Shown: positions 1-8,430 of the stretch, piece after piece | Position numbering within the stretch: position 1 is the stretch's first letter | How the letters are laid out: each line of letters opens with the position of its first letter | DNA from: Erysipelotrichaceae bacterium | GTDB lineage: Bacteria; Bacillota_I; Bacilli_A; Erysipelotrichales; Erysipelotrichaceae | Assembly (NCBI GenBank): GCA_019415435.1 | Contig: DXZE01000018.1 | Span: 1 to 36,767, forward strand | DNA length: 36,767 nucleotides | Direction of reading: 5' to 3' | Program-made: the position numbers and the translations under genes | Notes under the pieces: generated by a model | Databases searched by the model: none | Told to the model about the DNA's origin: nothing | The model's input: the letters and a program-made list of their open reading frames with translations, nothing else

Positions 1-54
1 TCCGCTGCCATAAGGCAGTCAGAGGCCCTATCCTTCAGGGTAGGGAGAATTCAC
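1..54 (+). mobile_element. Putative right end of an IS200/IS605-type element (body lies left of the window)
   Basis: Two hairpins follow each other. CTGCC-ATAA-GGCAG is at 5-18. An 8-bp stem with a TTCA loop is at 26-45, followed by AGAATTCAC. A terminal hairpin followed by a TTCAC/TTCAA-like tip is the usual look of an IS200/IS605 right end, which also encodes the 3' part of the guide (omega) RNA in TnpB elements. No transposase or tnpB is visible because the window begins here, so the call rests on structure alone. A plain transcription terminator is less likely because no T-run follows the stem. Confidence 0.4.
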
Positions 55-102
55 CATTCTGAAAGACAGTTAAAAAAGCAGGTAAATTCCAAAATAAAAA
101 AA

Positions 103-173
103 AGCGATCGACGGGAATCGAACCCGCATATCAACCTTGGGAAGGTCGCATTCTGCCATTGAATTACAATCGC
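103..173 (-). tRNA. tRNA-Gly (anticodon CCC)
   Basis: On the minus strand the sequence folds as a 71-nt cloverleaf. The acceptor GCGATTG pairs with CGATCGC, the anticodon loop TTCCCAA gives anticodon CCC, and the T-arm has GGTTCGATTCC. The discriminator base is T and CCA is not encoded. A run of eight T residues follows directly on the transcript strand and may help end transcription. It is divergent from mutY. Confidence 0.95.
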
Positions 174-185
174 GATACAGATACT

Positions 186-213
186 ATTTTACCAAAATCA
201 CAAATAACCTCAA
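186..213 (-). promoter_or_regulatory. Promoter of tRNA-Gly
   Basis: Minus-strand TTGAGG, 16-nt spacer, TAAAAT, with TGG just before the -10 (extended -10). It lies 12 nt upstream of the tRNA 5' end. Confidence 0.55.
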
Positions 214-229
214 CCTTGAATCAATCTTT

Positions 230-238
230 TGTTAAAAT
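230..238 (+). promoter_or_regulatory. Extended -10 in front of mutY (leaderless arrangement)
   Basis: TGTTAAAAT ends 6 nt before the mutY ATG. A start at the usual distance would fall on or next to the A of ATG. No good -35 and no Shine-Dalgarno are visible. Confidence 0.45.
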
Positions 239-244
239 AATCGA

Positions 245-1318
245 ATGACATATGAAATAAGTTCTTTTGAAGCTCATAAGCTTACCATGTGGTATGACAC
301 ACATAAAAGAAGTTTTCCATGGCGTGATACAGGCAATCCTTATGATATCTGGTTAAGTGAAATCATGTTACAGCAGACCCGTATTGAAGCAGTACGTCCA
401 AAGTACTTAAGATTTAAGAAAGAGATACCGGATATTAAAACATTGGCTGAAACAGATACAGACAGACTTCTGTATCTCTGGGAAGGTCTTGGTTATTATT
501 CCAGAATACGCAATATGCATAAATGTGCTCAGGTTCTTGTAGAAAAATATGATGGTAAGCTTCCGGCTGATTATAATGCATTATTAAAACTGCCGGGAAT
601 TGGTTCTTATACTGCCGGTGCTATCGCTTCTATTGCCTATGGCATTCCAGTCAGTGCCGTAGATGGCAATGTCATGAGAGTTCTTGCAAGATACTTTGAA
701 ATTGGTGATGATGTAAGAGACCCTTCCACTAAGAAAATGGTAGAAAGCATAATCATGAACCTCTTTTCAAAAGAACATGATAATTCCTTTGTATCTTCTT
801 TCAATCAGGGATTAATGGAACTTGGAGAAACAGTATGTCTTCCTAATGCCTTACCGCAATGTAACATTTGTCCATGGTCAAAGACATGTCATGCTTATAA
901 GAATAAAACTATAGAAAAGTATCCTTACCGCAGTGCCTTAAAAGAGAGAAAGATCATTCATAGAACTATATTTGTTATCAGAGATGGAAATAACTTTCTT
1001 CTTCATAAACGTCCTGATCATGGCTTGTTAGCACGTATGTATGAGTTTCCTGGTACAGATTCAAGGTTAACAAAGGAAGAAACAATACAGGAACTTGAAA
1101 GCATGGGGTTAACACCATTGAAGATCAAAGAACTGCCTGATTCAGTACATAAGTTTACACATCTTGAATGGCAGATGAAGGCATATGAAGTTACTGTGGG
1201 TGAAATCAGTCATCTGTCAGACAAGATGTATATTCTGGCAGATAAAAAGAGCCTGTCTTCCAAGGCTCTTCCTTCTGCATTTTCCAAATATATTCAATGG
1301 TATGCTTTACGCGATTAA
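245..1318 (+). CDS. mutY: A/G-specific adenine DNA glycosylase MutY
   Basis: Removes adenine mispaired with 8-oxoguanine or G in base-excision repair. Visible features of the 357-residue protein, typical for the family, are EIMLQQT with catalytic Glu39, the helix-hairpin-helix LPGIGSYTAGAI at about 116-127, the catalytic Asp in AVDGNV (about 140), and a 4Fe-4S cluster site with Cys at about 198, 206, 209 and 215 (CX7CX2CX5C; the X7 spacing is one longer than in E. coli). After residue 230 comes a NUDIX-like domain that recognises 8-oxoG. No Shine-Dalgarno precedes the ATG, and the -10 box is only 6 nt away, so the mRNA may be leaderless. Its stop codon overlaps the stop of the convergent DUF262 gene. 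Confidence 0.96.
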   Translation: MTYEISSFEAHKLTMWYDTHKRSFPWRDTGNPYDIWLSEIMLQQTRIEAVRPKYLRFKKEIPDIKTLAETDTDRLLYLWEGLGYYSRIRNMHKCAQVLVEKYDGKLPADYNALLKLPGIGSYTAGAIASIAYGIPVSAVDGNVMRVLARYFEIGDDVRDPSTKKMVESIIMNLFSKEHDNSFVSSFNQGLMELGETVCLPNALPQCNICPWSKTCHAYKNKTIEKYPYRSALKERKIIHRTIFVIRDGNNFLLHKRPDHGLLARMYEFPGTDSRLTKEETIQELESMGLTPLKIKELPDSVHKFTHLEWQMKAYEVTVGEISHLSDKMYILADKKSLSSKALPSAFSKYIQWYALRD

Positions 1319-3519
1319 TGCTTTTTCTTTCTGGTATGCGGTTTCCTCTTTACAGGTTGTTGAATATTCATACCGGCAAACTGTACAAAGCCTGGGGTTG
1401 ACTGTGGCTTTGAGACAGGCTTTGCTTTCTGTGTCTTCTTTTTGGGAGATGCAGTTTTTTTGTGTTTCTGTGTATTCTTCCAATAGGTATCCGGTACTTC
1501 TTTCTTCCAGAATGAAGATGTATCCCCACCCCTGTGCATAAGGAACTGACCGGCTTCATTCAGATCATGAAACTGGATGCTTTGATTTAACTGTACACGA
1601 TTCTGATCAATTTCATGGAAAGCACCATGACTATCAAACTTATGGAAGAGATCAGACATCTTTTTCATTTCCCTGTTACCATATGGTTTCATGAAGGAAC
1701 CTGCCATCACTTCTACATTGTCTTTTGTATGCAGTATGGCTCTTGCGGTAACGGTTGGTGTATTCAATGTATAGATTTCTTCATTGTTAACAGGTGGTGC
1801 CGCTTTCTTTCTGGAAACCTTTCCAATGCCGTTATATGGATAAATATGAATGATCTTCTCACACATGGATTCACATCTTTTCAGAATGTTTTTCTTTGTC
1901 CATGTCTTTTGTTTCAGAATCTCTGTATTCATACGGATATGCAGAGTCTTTGAGAGTATCTTCTTCTTATAGACAAAGTCTTCATTACCCATCTTTGTAT
2001 TGTCATATTGTGCACACAGAGTCAGATTACCAATAAGGTTAGCTGTAACGGTATAGTCATCTTCATCTGCGCATCCTGAATTCTCACGCCACCAGGCATT
2101 TGGATGCTGAGGCATGATATGTTCTATGTTTAGATCAGAAGTATCTACCTTTGCACTGGCATGATCATGTTCAATGCGGTCTAATACAACTCTGATAGAT
2201 GGTAATGCATAGGCATTGCATTCTCTTAACTGCATGGATAACTGTTCATCTGTAGGCATGGCAAGAGATCTGCCTCTGTTGCATGTAATCAGATAATATT
2301 GCGTTAAAGAGACTATATCCTGTTTTGGATTCTTCTTTCTGCTTAACAATACCGTTCTTAATAATGATGGAAAATACCTGCTTAAAGAGCCGGAATCATT
2401 GCCCATTAAGGCTCGACGCATCAGATAGGAATCAATAATTCTTATAACAGATACCATTTCTGATGCACTGATCTTCTGGCTGTCATACTGATGCACCATT
2501 TCCATTAAGAATGGTGCAGGTACATAGGAAGAAGAAAGACGGAAATCTTTTAAAGCGTTTTCTATCTCTGTATTCTCTGCAGGTCCTTCATATACATCAT
2601 GATAGTAACGGTTATAGCGTACAATTTCTCTTAGCTTGTCTTCATCACTGTCAGTATTCTGATGCCAATACTTTTTAAATCCTTCATAGATATCTCTCCG
2701 GTTTAAAAGATCATATGTCTTAGCCGCAAGATAGTAGCGGAAAAAATCTTCCAGACGTCTTGATTGCGGATATGCATCTTCCAGTGGTTCCCAATACATA
2801 TGATACAGACGTTCCTGTTCAGCATCCGGATGATTCATCAATACATAGTTACGAATTAAATCTGCGGATGTTAAAGGAGCACCGGTAGAATTAATGGATT
2901 CAAATATCTGCTGGACATTATCTGTTTCTGATAGCGGGAAGGCAAGAATATCAATGCGGGACAGTGTATCCAGAACTTGTAAAGATGAATGATTCTTCAT
3001 CATATTTACTAATCTCTGGTAAATATAAACATAGTTCTTATATACCGCAGATTCTTTTTCCTTACGGTTCAGATCCTTTTCACTGCCATACACTAATCTT
3101 TCAAAAACATTATCTTTATCTACAGCAGGTTTTAAACGCAATGATGCTTCTTTGAAAGAATGACGGTTATAGAGATAGTAATCAGATACCATACCGGCTG
3201 TATTCTTATCATTCTTTTCTTCGCTCAGTTTCTTTAAGGCAAGTAAGAAGATAAACGTCGTTGTAAGTCTCTGCTGTCCATCGACAATCTGAAGCTGTCT
3301 GAACATAGCTGCGATCTCTGTTTCCATATAAATGATAATGCCGAGGAAATGGTGTTCACTCTTCCCTTTGAGCAGTTCTTCTATATCATCCATGAACCTT
3401 GCGGTTTCCTTATCAGGCGACCATGTATAGTGACGCTGATATACCGGAATCACAAATTGTGAGCCCATGGAAGTTTTTATAAAATCAGAAAGATTCGTTC
3501 TGACTGGTTGTTTTAACAT
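1315..3519 (-). CDS. GmrSD-like DUF262/DUF1524 protein, putative type IV restriction/defence nuclease
   Basis: 734 residues. The N-terminal DUF262 (GmrS-like) domain shows IPVYQRHYTW at about 25-35 and the NTPase signature IVDGQQRLTT at about 78-87. A DUF1524 (GmrD-like) HNH-type nuclease part follows at about 475-530, with IEHIMPQ and NLTLCAQYDNTKMGN. Proteins with this fusion are modification-dependent or phosphorothioate-linked restriction factors (GmrSD, SspE, BrxU), so a DNA-defence role is likely but inferred. The region at about 590-690 resembles DUF4357, and the last 45 residues form a Lys-rich tail ending RKKKH. The start is supported by AAAGGA 8 nt upstream and by an extended -10. 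It stands alone, without modification or phosphorothioation genes nearby, and its stop overlaps that of mutY. Confidence 0.8.
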   Translation of the reverse strand: MLKQPVRTNLSDFIKTSMGSQFVIPVYQRHYTWSPDKETARFMDDIEELLKGKSEHHFLGIIIYMETEIAAMFRQLQIVDGQQRLTTTFIFLLALKKLSEEKNDKNTAGMVSDYYLYNRHSFKEASLRLKPAVDKDNVFERLVYGSEKDLNRKEKESAVYKNYVYIYQRLVNMMKNHSSLQVLDTLSRIDILAFPLSETDNVQQIFESINSTGAPLTSADLIRNYVLMNHPDAEQERLYHMYWEPLEDAYPQSRRLEDFFRYYLAAKTYDLLNRRDIYEGFKKYWHQNTDSDEDKLREIVRYNRYYHDVYEGPAENTEIENALKDFRLSSSYVPAPFLMEMVHQYDSQKISASEMVSVIRIIDSYLMRRALMGNDSGSLSRYFPSLLRTVLLSRKKNPKQDIVSLTQYYLITCNRGRSLAMPTDEQLSMQLRECNAYALPSIRVVLDRIEHDHASAKVDTSDLNIEHIMPQHPNAWWRENSGCADEDDYTVTANLIGNLTLCAQYDNTKMGNEDFVYKKKILSKTLHIRMNTEILKQKTWTKKNILKRCESMCEKIIHIYPYNGIGKVSRKKAAPPVNNEEIYTLNTPTVTARAILHTKDNVEVMAGSFMKPYGNREMKKMSDLFHKFDSHGAFHEIDQNRVQLNQSIQFHDLNEAGQFLMHRGGDTSSFWKKEVPDTYWKNTQKHKKTASPKKKTQKAKPVSKPQSTPGFVQFAGMNIQQPVKRKPHTRKKKH

Positions 3520-3551
3520 TTTAATTTCCTTTCAAATACGAACTCTGACAC

Positions 3552-3560
3552 ATTATATCA
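3552..3560 (-). promoter_or_regulatory. Extended -10 of the DUF262 gene
   Basis: Minus-strand TGATATAAT about 32 nt before the ATG at 3519. The -35 is weak. It is back to back with the tRNA-Glu promoter. Confidence 0.5.
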
Positions 3561-3580
3561 GAATATTTTTAAAAAGATTG

Positions 3581-3609
3581 TTGCTTTTAGTAAACCCCTG
3601 TGTTATTAT
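3581..3609 (+). promoter_or_regulatory. Promoter of the tRNA-Glu/tRNA-Trp transcript
   Basis: TTGCTT, 17-nt spacer, TATTAT, with TG at the extended -10 position. It lies 15 nt upstream of tRNA-Glu. Confidence 0.7.
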
Positions 3610-3624
3610 TCTTAAGCACGACAT

Positions 3625-3698
3625 GGCGAGTTGGTGAAGTGGCTTAACACACCGCCCTTTCACGGCGGCATTCACGGGTCCGAATCCCGTACTCGTCA
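3625..3698 (+). tRNA. tRNA-Glu (anticodon TTC)
   Basis: 74-nt cloverleaf. The acceptor GGCGAGT pairs with ACTCGTC, and the anticodon stem CCGCC/GGCGG encloses the loop CTTTCAC (anticodon TTC). The T-arm is GGGTCCGAATCCC. CCA is not encoded. It is cotranscribed with tRNA-Trp 11 nt downstream. Confidence 0.96.
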
Positions 3699-3709
3699 CT
3701 TTTATTTTT

Positions 3710-3783
3710 AGGGGTATCGTACAATGGTAGTACATCGGTCTCCAAAACCGCTGATGGGAGTTCGATTCTCTCTACCCCTGCCA
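3710..3783 (+). tRNA. tRNA-Trp (anticodon CCA)
   Basis: The acceptor AGGGGTA pairs with TACCCCT, the anticodon loop CTCCAAA gives CCA, and the T-arm is AGTTCGATTCT. The 3' CCA is encoded (3781-3783), unlike in the other two tRNAs of this window. A terminator follows 16 nt later. Confidence 0.96.
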
Positions 3784-3799
3784 TTCATAGGTAAACCCG

Positions 3800-3827
3800 A
3801 ACACTCAGTTATCTGAGTGTTTTTTGT
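3800..3827 (+). terminator. Rho-independent terminator of the tRNA-Glu/Trp transcript
   Basis: ACACTCAG/CTGAGTGT stem with a TTAT loop, followed by six T. Confidence 0.85.
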
Positions 3828-3832
3828 TATAT

Positions 3833-3863
3833 AAAAGAAACAGTCTGTCATATGACAGACTGT
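3833..3863 (-). terminator. Terminator of the Gx-transporter gene
   Basis: A palindromic stem of up to 12 bp, centred on CATATG at 3840-3863, lies 2 nt after the CDS end and is followed on the minus strand by TTTCTTTTAT. Confidence 0.7.
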
Positions 3864-3865
3864 GA

Positions 3866-4375
3866 TCAGTTCTGCTTACGCAATGGTTTTATACGATCCG
3901 AAGTAATCTTTGCGACAAAACCAGTCAATAAACCTGTAGGAATGGATAATAAGAAAAAATATGGAAGAATTGTCATAATCCATGGCTGACTGTAAAAGAA
4001 CATGACAACTAATACCTGACCAGTAGAATGGGCAATGGCACTGATTACAGATGTAAACATCAAAGATCCATGAAGTTTATCAAGGATAATCAGTACAAGC
4101 GTAGAAAGCAGTACACCACCTGCACTGATCCAGAAGGAACTGCCGAAGATTCTTCCTGAAAGAAGATTACCAATAACCACTCTCATAACATTGACAATGA
4201 TCATTTCCTTTACACCCATAATGCGTAATGTCACCAAGGCAATGATATTAGCTAATCCGATTCTGAATACACCGAAAAAAGGTGGAATAAATGCTGTTTC
4301 CACCAGATTCAATGTTATTGCCATTGCGCTTAATAAAGCAAGGTATGTCAGATGTTTTGTACTATTGTGATTCAT
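3866..4375 (-). CDS. Gx transporter family / heptaprenyl diphosphate synthase component I-like membrane protein
   Basis: 169-residue polytopic membrane protein with about five hydrophobic segments. Conserved-looking stretches are LALLSAMAITLNLVE near the N-terminus, the Gly/Asn-rich FRIGLANIIALVTLRIMG, and NLLSGRIFG. These match the Pfam Hpre_diP_synt_I (Gx transporter) family. These proteins are often beside NusG-domain-II genes and redox or flavin-transfer loci; their substrate is not firmly known. The start codon overlaps the stop of the upstream NusG-II gene by ATGA, so the two are translationally coupled. No flavin-transferase (apbE) or FMN-binding partner is in the window. Confidence 0.8.
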   Translation of the reverse strand: MNHNSTKHLTYLALLSAMAITLNLVETAFIPPFFGVFRIGLANIIALVTLRIMGVKEMIIVNVMRVVIGNLLSGRIFGSSFWISAGGVLLSTLVLIILDKLHGSLMFTSVISAIAHSTGQVLVVMFFYSQPWIMTILPYFFLLSIPTGLLTGFVAKITSDRIKPLRKQN

Positions 4376-4821
4376 TGATTCTCCATCTGATCAAAATAGC
4401 TTTCAACCCACTGGGTTGTACCAATCATAATGTTATTTGGAATACATGTAATAGGCATGAAGTTTGTACCATCATCCCATCCCATATTCTTGCATGTCTG
4501 ATTCGGACATTCCACTTCCGAGACATGCCACTTTCCATCTTTTACTTCAATATGCATAACACCATAGTCACCTGTAACAGCATAGGTATCATTAATGCCT
4601 GAATCAAACCACAAAGCAACGTGATTACGGTGTACAACACCTACCCACTGTCCCTTTGCCTTTTCCTTAGGCGGGGTATCTGATACAGTTTCAGCTGATG
4701 CAGAAGCTTCTGCCGTACTGGTATCACTTCCCTTTGAGGATCTCTGCCATAAGCCGATGCCTATGAATATTACCGCAGCAATTGCAATAATGCCGATAAT
4801 AATAATTTCTTTCTTTTTCAT
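4372..4821 (-). CDS. NusG domain II-containing membrane-anchored protein
   Basis: 149 residues. One N-terminal membrane anchor (about 5-24) is followed by a Ser/Ala/Thr/Lys linker and an extracytoplasmic NusG domain II. The domain is recognised by ECPNQTCKNMGW and ITCIPNNIMI, which match the usual CPxxxCxxxG and (V)CLPN(K/R) signatures of this redox-associated fold. Despite the name it has no transcription-factor NGN domain. First gene of a two-gene operon with the Gx transporter. A perfect extended -10 (TGCTATAAT) ends 8 nt before the ATG and there is no Shine-Dalgarno, so the transcript may be leaderless. The function is probably linked to an envelope redox or flavin system (inference). Confidence 0.78.
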   Translation of the reverse strand: MKKKEIIIIGIIAIAAVIFIGIGLWQRSSKGSDTSTAEASASAETVSDTPPKEKAKGQWVGVVHRNHVALWFDSGINDTYAVTGDYGVMHIEVKDGKWHVSEVECPNQTCKNMGWDDGTNFMPITCIPNNIMIGTTQWVESYFDQMENQ

Positions 4822-4829
4822 ATTGATGC

Positions 4830-4838
4830 ATTATAGCA
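4830..4838 (-). promoter_or_regulatory. Extended -10 of the NusG-II/Gx operon
   Basis: Minus-strand TGCTATAAT in the 39-nt gap after aroQ. The predicted start falls 1-2 nt before the ATG at 4821. Confidence 0.6.
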
Positions 4839-4860
4839 CAAGAATATGAATGTCACTGTT

Positions 4861-5304
4861 TTAAGCATTATCTTTTGCAAGAATCATATCTATCGCTTCT
4901 ATATATCCCGCAAAGCCTTTTCCTTTAATCTGTGCTAGGCAGTATGGTGCTTCATAAGATACATGACGGAATGATTCTCTTGCATTGATATCAGAAATAT
5001 GTACTTCTACAACCGGTAAAGGTGCGATTGCCTTTACCGCATCTGCTAAGGCAATACTTGTATGCGTATAAGCACCAGGATTAATCACAACGCCAATATA
5101 CTTTTGAAAATAAGCTTCCTGTATCCAGTCAACCAGATCCCCTTCATGGTTGGATTGACGGCAATCAGCCTGGATATTACGCTTTTGTGCTTCACTAGTG
5201 ATCAGATGAATTAAATCCTGATATGTTTCCTTGCCATAGACATCTGGTTCTCTGATGCCTACCATATTCAGGTTAGGACCATTAATAATCATTATCTTCT
5301 TCAT
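4861..5304 (-). CDS. aroQ: Type II 3-dehydroquinate dehydratase
   Basis: Converts 3-dehydroquinate to 3-dehydroshikimate, the third shikimate step. At 147 residues it has the usual type II size. Signatures are INGPNLNMVG at about 7-16, the active-site Tyr in DVYG, QSNHEGDLVDWIQ, INPGAYTHTS (catalytic Asn and His region) and VEVHISDINARESFR. It is the last gene of the aro operon and its ATGA overlaps the tyrA stop. No terminator is obvious before the NusG-II promoter. Confidence 0.96.
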   Translation of the reverse strand: MKKIMIINGPNLNMVGIREPDVYGKETYQDLIHLITSEAQKRNIQADCRQSNHEGDLVDWIQEAYFQKYIGVVINPGAYTHTSIALADAVKAIAPLPVVEVHISDINARESFRHVSYEAPYCLAQIKGKGFAGYIEAIDMILAKDNA

Positions 5305-6152
5305 GATTTCTTATCAAATTTCTTTCTTCTTTCTGTAGAAATAATCATTTTTTCTTTCATACCTTCTACATCATTATCCGCAAGCATATTCCTGAATGTT
5401 TCTAACTCATGCATGAAATCATTGATTTCTCTGATCAGATTATCTTTATTCAGAATAAATAATTCCGGCCACATATCTTCGTTGATCTTGGCTATTCTTG
5501 TAAGATCCCTGAAAGAGTCACCGGTATAACTGGCAAGATGTGTATTATCAGACACATTCATTAATGATACAGCTATGACATGCGTCAATTGCGATACAAA
5601 GCCAATCATTCTGTCATGTTCATCCGCTGTAAGTATAGAGATATGGGTAAAGCCAAGTATCTCTGCCATCTGATGCATGGTATTGACTGCTTCTTCACTG
5701 TTTTCACTTGTCGGAACAATAATAAAGTTAGCATCCTTAAAACGGGATGCATCCGCATAGTGGATACCTCTGGACTCTCTTCCTGCCATAGGATGACAGG
5801 ATATGAATTCTACATCATCACGCAGCTCTTCATTGATATCATGAATCACTTCTCTTTTAACACCTGTTACATCTGTTAATAAAGCATGTGACTTGATATA
5901 TTTCTGATTATCTTTGATCCATTGTACAAATACATGCGGATATAACGCACATACAACGATATCCGCATCACTCACAAGGGAAGGGGCTGTGCCTCCCTTT
6001 ACAATCCAGCCTTTTTCCAGGGCATAATCAATCGTTTCCGGATTGCTATCAATGCCTGTACATGCATAGCCCTTTGCGCTTAATGCCTGTACATAAGAGC
6101 CGCCCAGTACACCTAAACCTATTACCGCAAATTTCGTATCTGAATTAATCAT
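5301..6152 (-). CDS. tyrA: Prephenate dehydrogenase
   Basis: Oxidative decarboxylation of prephenate to 4-hydroxyphenylpyruvate for tyrosine. 283 residues: an N-terminal NAD(P) Rossmann fold (VIGLGVLGGSYVQAL at about 10-24), SCHPMAGRESRG with the catalytic-region His (about 138-149), and SQLTHVIAVSL in the C-terminal helical domain. There is no ACT domain and no fused chorismate mutase, so Tyr feedback on this protein is not evident. It overlaps aroA by 8 nt and aroQ by 4 nt. Confidence 0.94.
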   Translation of the reverse strand: MINSDTKFAVIGLGVLGGSYVQALSAKGYACTGIDSNPETIDYALEKGWIVKGGTAPSLVSDADIVVCALYPHVFVQWIKDNQKYIKSHALLTDVTGVKREVIHDINEELRDDVEFISCHPMAGRESRGIHYADASRFKDANFIIVPTSENSEEAVNTMHQMAEILGFTHISILTADEHDRMIGFVSQLTHVIAVSLMNVSDNTHLASYTGDSFRDLTRIAKINEDMWPELFILNKDNLIREINDFMHELETFRNMLADNDVEGMKEKMIISTERRKKFDKKS

Positions 6153-7413
6153 AGGAAATGTTCACACCTATTCTTTCAATATCCCTGAAGAAATCAGGAT
6201 AGGACTTATTTACTGCTTCTGCCCCTTCCATAGTAATATCATTTCCCATTAACGCAAGAATACTTAATGCCATGACGATACGGTGATCATTATGTCCATT
6301 CAATACGACATGGTCCTGAATACCATGCTTGCCGATAACTGTAACTGTACCGCCATCTGATGTAATAGAACAGCCAAGCTTATGCAGTTCTTCTTCCATG
6401 CAGGTTATACGGTCGCTTTCCTTGATGCGTAATCTTTCACATCCTGTAAACACACTGGTTCCTTCATATTGGCTCGCAGACGCAAATAATGCAGGTCCAA
6501 GATCCGGGCAGTCAGAAAGGTCCGCATGAATGCCATGCATATTTCCACCAGTTAAAGCATAGCCATCTTCTGTTTCTTTCACAACGCCGCCGCTTTTTTC
6601 AAACAGTGAAAGAATCACATGATCTCCCTGGATAGAGTGATGAGAGATATTTCTGACTGTGATTGTCTTATGTGTCAGACCAGCTAATTCTGTAAAGAAA
6701 GCAGCTTGTGAATCATCACCTGCTATTCTGTCTGAGAAAGCATGATAAGACTGATTTCCATTAATAAATAAATCATAGTCCTGAAATTCTGCCAGTACAC
6801 CCGCATGATGTACTGCTTCCAGTGATAATCCTACATAAGAAGAAGATTCAAATGGAGGCAGAATACATATATGACTGTCACCATCACACAAAGGAAGAGC
6901 CAGCAGTAAGCCTGTTATAAATTGTGAAGAGACATCTCCCCTTACCGTATATTCACCAGAAGGTAATGGTCCCTGCGCGGTAATACTGTCTGGATTCTGT
7001 TTAAACAGTAATCCCTTTTCTTTAAACAGTTCTGCATAGACATCCTGCGGTCTTTGCATTAAGCGCCCATGGCCTGTAAAAGTGACTGGTTCGTTTAATA
7101 AAGCAGCGACAGGAATCAGAAAACGTAATGTACTGCCTGATTCCCCACAATCTATGACTTTTTTATCGTAGTGAAGATGACCGCCTGTGCCTTCTACATA
7201 GAGATCATTGTCTTTTTTTTCAAAGTGACAGCCAAAGGCTTGTAAGCTTCGTATTGTCGCTTCAATATCCTGGTTATAGGAAACATTCTGTATGCAGGAT
7301 TTCCCTTCTGCCAGAGCTGCAGTAATCAATGCCCTGTGCAGTAAGGATTTGGAAGGCGGTATGACTACTTCTGCATCATCATGCAGAAGAGAGTGATGAA
7401 TCGTTACATTCAT
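6145..7413 (-). CDS. aroA: 3-phosphoshikimate 1-carboxyvinyltransferase (EPSP synthase)
   Basis: Joins shikimate 3-phosphate and PEP to give EPSP. 422 residues, normal length. Motifs are PPSKSLLHRALITAALAEG at about 20-38 (Lys and Arg of the active site), CGESGSTLRFLIP at about 88-100, GDVSSQFITGLLLALP, the basic/acidic pair SDRITCMEEEL, and HNDHRIVMALSILAL near the C-terminus. ATGA overlap with aroF. The PEP-site loop reads CGESGSTLRF, so Gly follows Ser here, as in many Gram-positive class II-like enzymes; I did not assign the class with certainty. Confidence 0.95.
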   Translation of the reverse strand: MNVTIHHSLLHDDAEVVIPPSKSLLHRALITAALAEGKSCIQNVSYNQDIEATIRSLQAFGCHFEKKDNDLYVEGTGGHLHYDKKVIDCGESGSTLRFLIPVAALLNEPVTFTGHGRLMQRPQDVYAELFKEKGLLFKQNPDSITAQGPLPSGEYTVRGDVSSQFITGLLLALPLCDGDSHICILPPFESSSYVGLSLEAVHHAGVLAEFQDYDLFINGNQSYHAFSDRIAGDDSQAAFFTELAGLTHKTITVRNISHHSIQGDHVILSLFEKSGGVVKETEDGYALTGGNMHGIHADLSDCPDLGPALFASASQYEGTSVFTGCERLRIKESDRITCMEEELHKLGCSITSDGGTVTVIGKHGIQDHVVLNGHNDHRIVMALSILALMGNDITMEGAEAVNKSYPDFFRDIERIGVNISYD

Positions 7414-8429
7414 GCGACGTCTCTGCCTACAGCTTCTGCGACCTTACGGCACTTGGTAATTAATTCCGCAAACTTCTGCGGCTTTAAGGACTGGGCACCA
7501 TCAGACCATGCCTCAGCTGGATGATCATGTACTTCAATAATCAGACCATCTGCACCAGCAGCTACTGCAGCTAAGGATACAGACTCAACGAGACTCCAGT
7601 CACCGGTTGCGTGGGATGGGTCAATGACAATCGGTAAATGAGTACGCTGTTTGATAATCGGAACTACCGCCAGATCCATAGTATTACGGGTATATTTTTC
7701 AAATGTACGGATACCGCGCTCACACAGAATGACATTCGGATTACCGGAAGCCATGATGTATTCTGCAGACATGATCCACTCTTCTATGGTCGCAGACATG
7801 CCTCTTTTCAAAAGTATTGGTTTTTGAATATGACCGACTGCTTTTAAAAGATCATAGTTCTGCATATTACGGGCACCAATCTGAATCAGATCGACATTTT
7901 CTACAAATTCATCAATCTTATCAGCACTCATTAACTCTGAAACAATCGGAAGACCTGTCTTTTCTCTTGCCTTCACCATATCGAGAATACCTTCATAACC
8001 AAGTCCCTGGAAAGAATATGGAGAAGTACGCGGCTTATAGGCACCACCGCGGATAATTTTGGCACCAGCTTCCTTAACTTCCTGTCCTATACGGCAGATC
8101 TGTTCTTCACTTTCTACAGAACATGGGCCGCCCATGACCACAACCGGTTCCTTTCCACCGATCTTAACACCAGAGACATCAACTACTGTATCATCCGGGT
8201 GGAACATACGGTTTGCCAATTTATATGGTGCAGATACTCTCTGTACATTCTCTACGCACCGGTTAGCCAGTATATCTCTTTCATCTATGTGAGCTGTATC
8301 TCCTACAAGCCCCCATACATTGAAGTCATCACCTTCAATGACATTGACTTTTAAACCTCTTTTTTCAAAGGAATCATGAAGTCGTATAATCTCTTCTTCT
8401 GCAGCATCTTTCTTTAATGTAACAATCAT
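7410..8429 (-). CDS. aroF: 3-deoxy-7-phosphoheptulonate synthase (DAHP synthase, type I-beta)
   Basis: First committed step: PEP plus erythrose 4-phosphate to DAHP. 339 residues. An N-terminal ferredoxin-like regulatory domain (about 1-70) precedes the barrel. Barrel motifs are GGPCSVES, GGAYKPRTSPYSFQGLG, LKRGMSATIEEW, and ERGIRTFEKYTRNTMD followed by IDPSHATG. In the related Thermotoga enzyme the N-terminal domain binds Tyr and Phe for feedback inhibition, so both transcription (leader peptide) and activity may sense the same two amino acids here (inference). There is no chorismate mutase fusion. It lies 1 nt after aroE/K and overlaps aroA by ATGA. Confidence 0.95.
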   Translation of the reverse strand: MIVTLKKDAAEEEIIRLHDSFEKRGLKVNVIEGDDFNVWGLVGDTAHIDERDILANRCVENVQRVSAPYKLANRMFHPDDTVVDVSGVKIGGKEPVVVMGGPCSVESEEQICRIGQEVKEAGAKIIRGGAYKPRTSPYSFQGLGYEGILDMVKAREKTGLPIVSELMSADKIDEFVENVDLIQIGARNMQNYDLLKAVGHIQKPILLKRGMSATIEEWIMSAEYIMASGNPNVILCERGIRTFEKYTRNTMDLAVVPIIKQRTHLPIVIDPSHATGDWSLVESVSLAAVAAGADGLIIEVHDHPAEAWSDGAQSLKPQKFAELITKCRKVAEAVGRDVA

Positions 8430-8430
8430 A

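Noticed and set aside
95..103. T-run after tRNA-Gly as a dedicated terminator
   Set aside because: There is no separate hairpin; it may help ending, but it is only mentioned with the tRNA.
3553..3735. Minus-strand ORF across the tRNA region
   Set aside because: It runs through tRNA-Glu and has no coding signature.
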